Part shown: in pieces, positions 14,305 through 17,541 of the stretch | Position numbering within the stretch: the stretch's first letter is position 1 | Layout: every line of letters begins with the position of its first letter | DNA from: Ktedonobacter sp. 13_1_20CM_4_53_11 | GTDB taxonomy: Bacteria; Chloroflexota; Ktedonobacteria; Ktedonobacterales; Ktedonobacteraceae | Direction of reading: 5' to 3' | Length of the DNA stretch: 17,541 nucleotides | NCBI GenBank assembly: GCA_001919995.1 | Contig: MNIY01000070.1 | Span: 1-17,541, forward strand | Notes under the pieces: generated by a model | Database searches by the model: none | Seen by the model: only the letters and a program-made list of their open reading frames with translations | Told to the model about the DNA's origin: nothing | Made by a program: the position numbers and the translations under genes

Positions 14305-15855
14305 ATGCCTCATCGAAGTGTAGTCGAGGCTCCAAATCCCCTTCGAGAGGGGCTACGTATTAAACAGACTACCGAACCCAGTGCCATGGTCATCTTCGGT
14401 GCAACCGGAGATCTGACACACAGGAAATTGCTGCCGGCACTCTATAATTTAGCGCTGGAGCATCCACTTCCTGCAGGGTTCTCTGTAGTCGGTTTCGCCC
14501 GCCGCCCCTATACCGATGAAGATTTTCGCCAGCAGGCCCTCGAATCAATCAACTCGTATTCTCGTCAGAAACCTGTCAACCCGCAGGTCTGGGAAAACTT
14601 TGCCGCTGGTATTCGCTATTTGCAGTCAGCCTTTCACGATCCAGCTGGCTATGAAAGACTGAATAACCTGCTCAATGAACTTGACCAGGAGCGTGGTACC
14701 TCGGGCAATCGCATTTTTTACCTTTCAACCCCGCCCAGTCAATATCCTGAAATCATCCAGCGCCTCGGTGCCGCGGGGTTGAATAAAAGCCGCAAAGGCT
14801 GGACTCGTATTATCATCGAAAAACCCTTTGGACGCGACCTCGCCTCGGCACGTGAACTGAACCGCCAGGTCGCCAGGGTCTTCCGCGAGGAACAGGTCTA
14901 TCGTATCGACCACTACCTCGGCAAAGAAACCGTCCAGAATATCCTTGTTTTTCGTCTGGCCAACGGCATTTTTGAACCTGTGTGGAACCGGCGCTATGTT
15001 GATCACGTGCAGATCACCGTCGCGGAAAACCTCGGCCTGGAGGGCCGGGGCGCCTACTTCGAAGAGGCCGGGTCGATTCGCGACATGATCCAGAACCACA
15101 TGCTGCAACTGCTCACGCTGGTGTCTATGGAACCCCCCATCGCCTTTGATGCCAACCCCGTACGCGATGAAAAGGTCAAGGTCTTGCACGCACTTCAGCC
15201 CTTAATTGGCCGCGACGTGCTCACCAACACTATTCGCGGGCAATATGGCCCCGGATGGGTCGGCGGGAAACAGGTGCCCGGCTACCTGGAAGAAAATGGT
15301 GTCTCACCTACCTCGTCCACTGAAACCTTTGTCGCGATGAAGATCTTCATCGATAACTGGCGCTGGGCAGGTATTCCATTCTACCTGCGTACCGGCAAAC
15401 ATTTACCGAAGCGCGTCACAGAAATCGCCATTCAATTCAAACAGGCGCCTCTCATCCTCTTCAAGCGCAGTGAAGCACACGGCCAGATTGAACCAAATGT
15501 TCTGATCTTGCGCATTCAACCCGATGAGGGCATTTCACTCAAGTTTGGGGCCAAGGTACCAGGTACTGAAATGCAGATTCGCGCGGTCAACATGGATTTC
15601 TTCTATGGCTCCTCCTTTGTGCGCGAACAACCCGAGGCATATGAGCGCTTGATCCTTGATTGCATGGTGGGAGACTCCACCCTTTTCACACGTCACGATG
15701 AAGTTGAGGCTGCGTGGACCTTCATACAGCCCATCCTCGACGAATGGAAAAATGAACCGCGTGATACTATCTACACATACGAATCCGGTTCGTGGGGTCC
15801 ACAAATTGCTGATGAGTTCATCTGGAGAGATGGGCGCCGCTGGCGCCGCCCGTAG
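14305..15855 (+). CDS. zwf: Glucose-6-phosphate 1-dehydrogenase
   Basis: Zwf oxidises glucose-6-phosphate to 6-phosphogluconolactone, yielding NADPH, as the first step of the oxidative pentose-phosphate pathway. The 516-residue protein is full length. The nucleotide-binding motif FGATGDLTHRKLLPAL lies at 31-46. The substrate-site motif RIDHYLGKE is at 200-208, with Asp202, His203 and Lys207 expected at the substrate. IQNHM carries the presumed catalytic base His265. An N-terminal extension of about 25 residues precedes the Rossmann fold. ATG 14305 follows TAGGAGA (14292-14298) at 6 bases. The next gene, opcA, encodes its assembly factor, and pgl follows that. A hairpin begins 4 bases after the stop, and opcA has its own likely promoter. 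Confidence 0.97.
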   Translation: MPHRSVVEAPNPLREGLRIKQTTEPSAMVIFGATGDLTHRKLLPALYNLALEHPLPAGFSVVGFARRPYTDEDFRQQALESINSYSRQKPVNPQVWENFAAGIRYLQSAFHDPAGYERLNNLLNELDQERGTSGNRIFYLSTPPSQYPEIIQRLGAAGLNKSRKGWTRIIIEKPFGRDLASARELNRQVARVFREEQVYRIDHYLGKETVQNILVFRLANGIFEPVWNRRYVDHVQITVAENLGLEGRGAYFEEAGSIRDMIQNHMLQLLTLVSMEPPIAFDANPVRDEKVKVLHALQPLIGRDVLTNTIRGQYGPGWVGGKQVPGYLEENGVSPTSSTETFVAMKIFIDNWRWAGIPFYLRTGKHLPKRVTEIAIQFKQAPLILFKRSEAHGQIEPNVLILRIQPDEGISLKFGAKVPGTEMQIRAVNMDFFYGSSFVREQPEAYERLILDCMVGDSTLFTRHDEVEAAWTFIQPILDEWKNEPRDTIYTYESGSWGPQIADEFIWRDGRRWRRP

Positions 15856-15858
15856 GTT

Positions 15859-15879
15859 GGGCATCCTATGTGGGTGCCC
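15859..15879 (+). terminator. Hairpin after zwf, possible weak terminator
   Basis: GGGCATCC (15859-15866) and GGGTGCCC (15872-15879) pair over 8 bp with one T-G wobble and a 5-base loop. It lies just after the zwf stop. The bases that follow (TTGATGG) are not T-rich; a T run appears only near 15899, so termination may be inefficient or factor-assisted. Confidence 0.35.
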
Positions 15880-15943
15880 TTGATGGAGTATCCACATATT
15901 TTTCCCCTTCCTTCCGGAGGACAGAAAACAAAAAATATTGCCC

Positions 15944-15973
15944 TTGACAACGTCATTATTGAGATAATACCCT
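15944..15973 (+). promoter_or_regulatory. Promoter upstream of opcA
   Basis: A perfect TTGACA at 15944-15949 is followed by an AT-rich region. The -10 could be TAATAC (15965-15970, 15-base spacer) or TACCCT (15968-15973, 18-base spacer). The perfect -35 in a 155-base gap makes an opcA-pgl promoter likely, though the -10 is uncertain. Confidence 0.45.
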
Positions 15974-16010
15974 AGAACAAAGTCGTTCTTGTCGATGAGG
16001 GGATACTGTA

Positions 16011-17273
16011 ATGGAGGCAACCAATAGCCTGAAGCCACGCATACCATGGGCGGGAAAATCGGTCAACCTGGAAAACGTCGAGGAGGAACTCTCCCTCTTG
16101 TGGAAAATTTCTGCCGATAACATGCGTACCGGTCAGAATACACAGGTTCGTACCAGCATATTAAACCTTGTCATCTGCGCCCCTGACCTCGAGTCAGCGC
16201 AAAATGCCAGCAGGTTACTTCGCGACTTATCCAGTACACATCTCGCACGTGTCACGATTATCATTCTCGATCGCAGTGACACAACTTCCGCCTCTATCTC
16301 CACGTGGGTTACCCTACGCTGTTTCTCCGTAATTTCAGACTTAATGCGTCACTGTTTTGAACAAACGACGATCCTGGCAACAGGCTCCGCCGTTCGTTCT
16401 ATCGGCAACATTATGCAACCTCTGCTCAAACCTGACTTACCGATCTATCTCTGGTGGTTAGGTGAACCACCTGGCGACGACCCCACCTTTCTCAAACTTG
16501 TAGAAATCAGCAACAGGGTCATCGTCGATTCGACCAGTTTCTTCAACCCGGAGCAAGATATTCTTACCCTGTCATTGCTGCACCAGAACTTTCCCGAATA
16601 TGCTCTGAGCGACCTGAACTGGGGCCGTATCACACCGTGGCGAGAATTGGTTGTGCAGTTCTTCGATGTGCTGGAATACAGGCAATACCTGTCAGGCATC
16701 ACCTCCATAGAGATCGAACACGCTGCCGCCCCGTTCGCGTCTCCTACACGTACCGAGCTTGGGGATGTCTCACCCAACCCTGCCTGTGCCTTTCTACTCG
16801 CGGGCTGGCTGAAAGCGCGCCTGGACTGGTCTCTCGTGGCAAACTCTATGGAAAACGTTCGCGACACCCCCAGCGGCACATACCACTGGCAAATGGCACC
16901 TGCAACGGTCCCGCAAACCACCCGCGCGCTCGGTTCCACACGCATCAAAACAGGCAAACTGGCCGTGACACATCAAGCAAGTATTGATATTCGCCCCCAG
17001 ATCCGGTCAAACATGCGGCCAGGTTCGATCTGTCTTGTACGCCTGACCAGTCACATCGAGGGGAAACAGGCTACATTTACTATTGATCGAGAAGGTGACC
17101 CAAACCTTGTCCTCACCTCAGTCTTGCTTCCGCAGGAGACACGACCAGATCGCACTGTGATCCTGGCCGCTGCCCATAAAGAGAGCGAGCTATTACATGA
17201 TGAATTGGAAATCTTGGGACACGATTACCTCTTTGAGCAAACGCTTGAGGAGATGGCCGAATTATTAGGCTAG
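16011..17273 (+). CDS. opcA: Glucose-6-phosphate dehydrogenase assembly protein OpcA
   Basis: OpcA is an allosteric assembly/activation factor for glucose-6-phosphate dehydrogenase, best studied in cyanobacteria and found in many Actinobacteria. The 420-residue protein carries the two conserved family blocks: DLPIYLWWLGEPP (142-154) and SDLNWGRITPWRE (200-212). The N-terminal third has an alpha/beta arrangement (ILNLVICAPD at 50-59). ATG 16011 follows GAGGGGA (about 15996-16002) at good spacing. It lies between zwf and pgl, as expected for its partner enzyme, with 29 bases to pgl. In cyanobacteria OpcA responds to redox through thioredoxin. Cysteines visible here are few (Cys56, Cys104, Cys115 and two or three later), so redox control in this organism is undetermined. 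Confidence 0.93.
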   Translation: MEATNSLKPRIPWAGKSVNLENVEEELSLLWKISADNMRTGQNTQVRTSILNLVICAPDLESAQNASRLLRDLSSTHLARVTIIILDRSDTTSASISTWVTLRCFSVISDLMRHCFEQTTILATGSAVRSIGNIMQPLLKPDLPIYLWWLGEPPGDDPTFLKLVEISNRVIVDSTSFFNPEQDILTLSLLHQNFPEYALSDLNWGRITPWRELVVQFFDVLEYRQYLSGITSIEIEHAAAPFASPTRTELGDVSPNPACAFLLAGWLKARLDWSLVANSMENVRDTPSGTYHWQMAPATVPQTTRALGSTRIKTGKLAVTHQASIDIRPQIRSNMRPGSICLVRLTSHIEGKQATFTIDREGDPNLVLTSVLLPQETRPDRTVILAAAHKESELLHDELEILGHDYLFEQTLEEMAELLG

Positions 17274-17302
17274 CCAACGCCTATCGTAGGAGAAATTCAT
17301 CT

Positions 17303-17541
17303 ATGCAGATTGGAATATATCCTGATATCAATTCTCTGAGTCACGAGGCTGCGCAGTTCATAGTACGCCTTGCCAATGAAGCGACCGTCAGCCGCGGTCG
17401 CTTCAGCATCGCTCTTTCCGGTGGCTCAACTCCCAAGGTTCTCTACGGCCTCTTCGCCACAGAGCCGTACCTCGGCCAGATCAACTGGCTATCCGTTGAA
17501 ATCTTCTGGTCAGATGAACGCTGTGTCCCACCCGATGATGC
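17303..17541 (+). CDS. pgl: 6-phosphogluconolactonase, 5' part (cut by window end)
   Basis: Pgl hydrolyses 6-phosphogluconolactone, the Zwf product, to 6-phosphogluconate. Seventy-nine codons are visible before the window ends. They include the family motifs FSIALSGGSTPKVLYGLF (about residues 34-51) and the EIFWSDERCVPPDD block (about 66-79), which are diagnostic of the DevB/SOL-type lactonase. ATG 17303 follows TAGGAGA (17287-17293). It lies 29 bases after opcA and is probably co-transcribed with it. About two thirds of the gene is beyond the window. Confidence 0.93.
   Translation, partial: MQIGIYPDINSLSHEAAQFIVRLANEATVSRGRFSIALSGGSTPKVLYGLFATEPYLGQINWLSVEIFWSDERCVPPDD

Noticed and set aside
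15535..16047. Minus-strand frame spanning the zwf end and the zwf-opcA gap
   Set aside because: It is antisense to conserved zwf sequence and covers the opcA promoter and SD; no domain is visible.

Overview
The window reads as a chromosomal housekeeping region from a Gram-positive-like, moderate-GC bacterium. The best guess is Chloroflexota, class Ktedonobacteria. This rests on the mix of an actinobacterial-style FhaA (DUF3662+FHA)/FhaB/SEDS cluster, a zwf-opcA pair and a type-2 transaldolase, with local vegetative-type promoters and good Shine-Dalgarno (SD) sites. The taxonomy is inferred, not tested. Nothing suggests a phage, transposon or CRISPR array.

Layout, left to right. Positions 31-5000 (+) hold truB (tRNA pseudouridine-55 synthase), ribF (bifunctional riboflavin kinase/FAD synthetase), two forkhead-associated (FHA) proteins and a FtsW/RodA-type SEDS glycosyltransferase. 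In Actinobacteria, FHA proteins of this kind sit beside rodA, pbpA and Ser/Thr kinase genes and link phosphothreonine signalling to cell-wall growth; no kinase, phosphatase or pbpA lies in this window. Positions 5069-6824 encode two overlapping unrecognised proteins. The second has a coiled coil, a long acidic disordered segment and a basic amphipathic C-terminus. A convergent small LapA-like membrane protein (6951-7316, -) ends in a clear minus-strand terminator.

A strong promoter at 7451-7479 starts a two-gene unit: a beta-class DNA adenine/cytosine-N4 methyltransferase whose end overlaps the start of mutS. Then follows a 278-bp gap with a possible membrane-protein remnant and a well-formed promoter plus dyad. 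These precede a ribbon-helix-helix-like small protein overlapping a luciferase-like flavin monooxygenase.

The right end (13019-17541, +) is an oxidative pentose-phosphate cluster: tal, zwf, opcA and the 5' part of pgl (6-phosphogluconolactonase, cut by the window edge). Zwf makes 6-phosphogluconolactone and NADPH, OpcA assists Zwf assembly/activation, Pgl hydrolyses the lactone, and Tal works in the non-oxidative branch.

The observations most worth a second look are the methyltransferase-mutS coupling, the RHH/dyad/monooxygenase module, and the two unknown proteins after the SEDS gene. Several gene starts were moved downstream of the longest reading frame because the longer start falls inside a promoter or an SD site.
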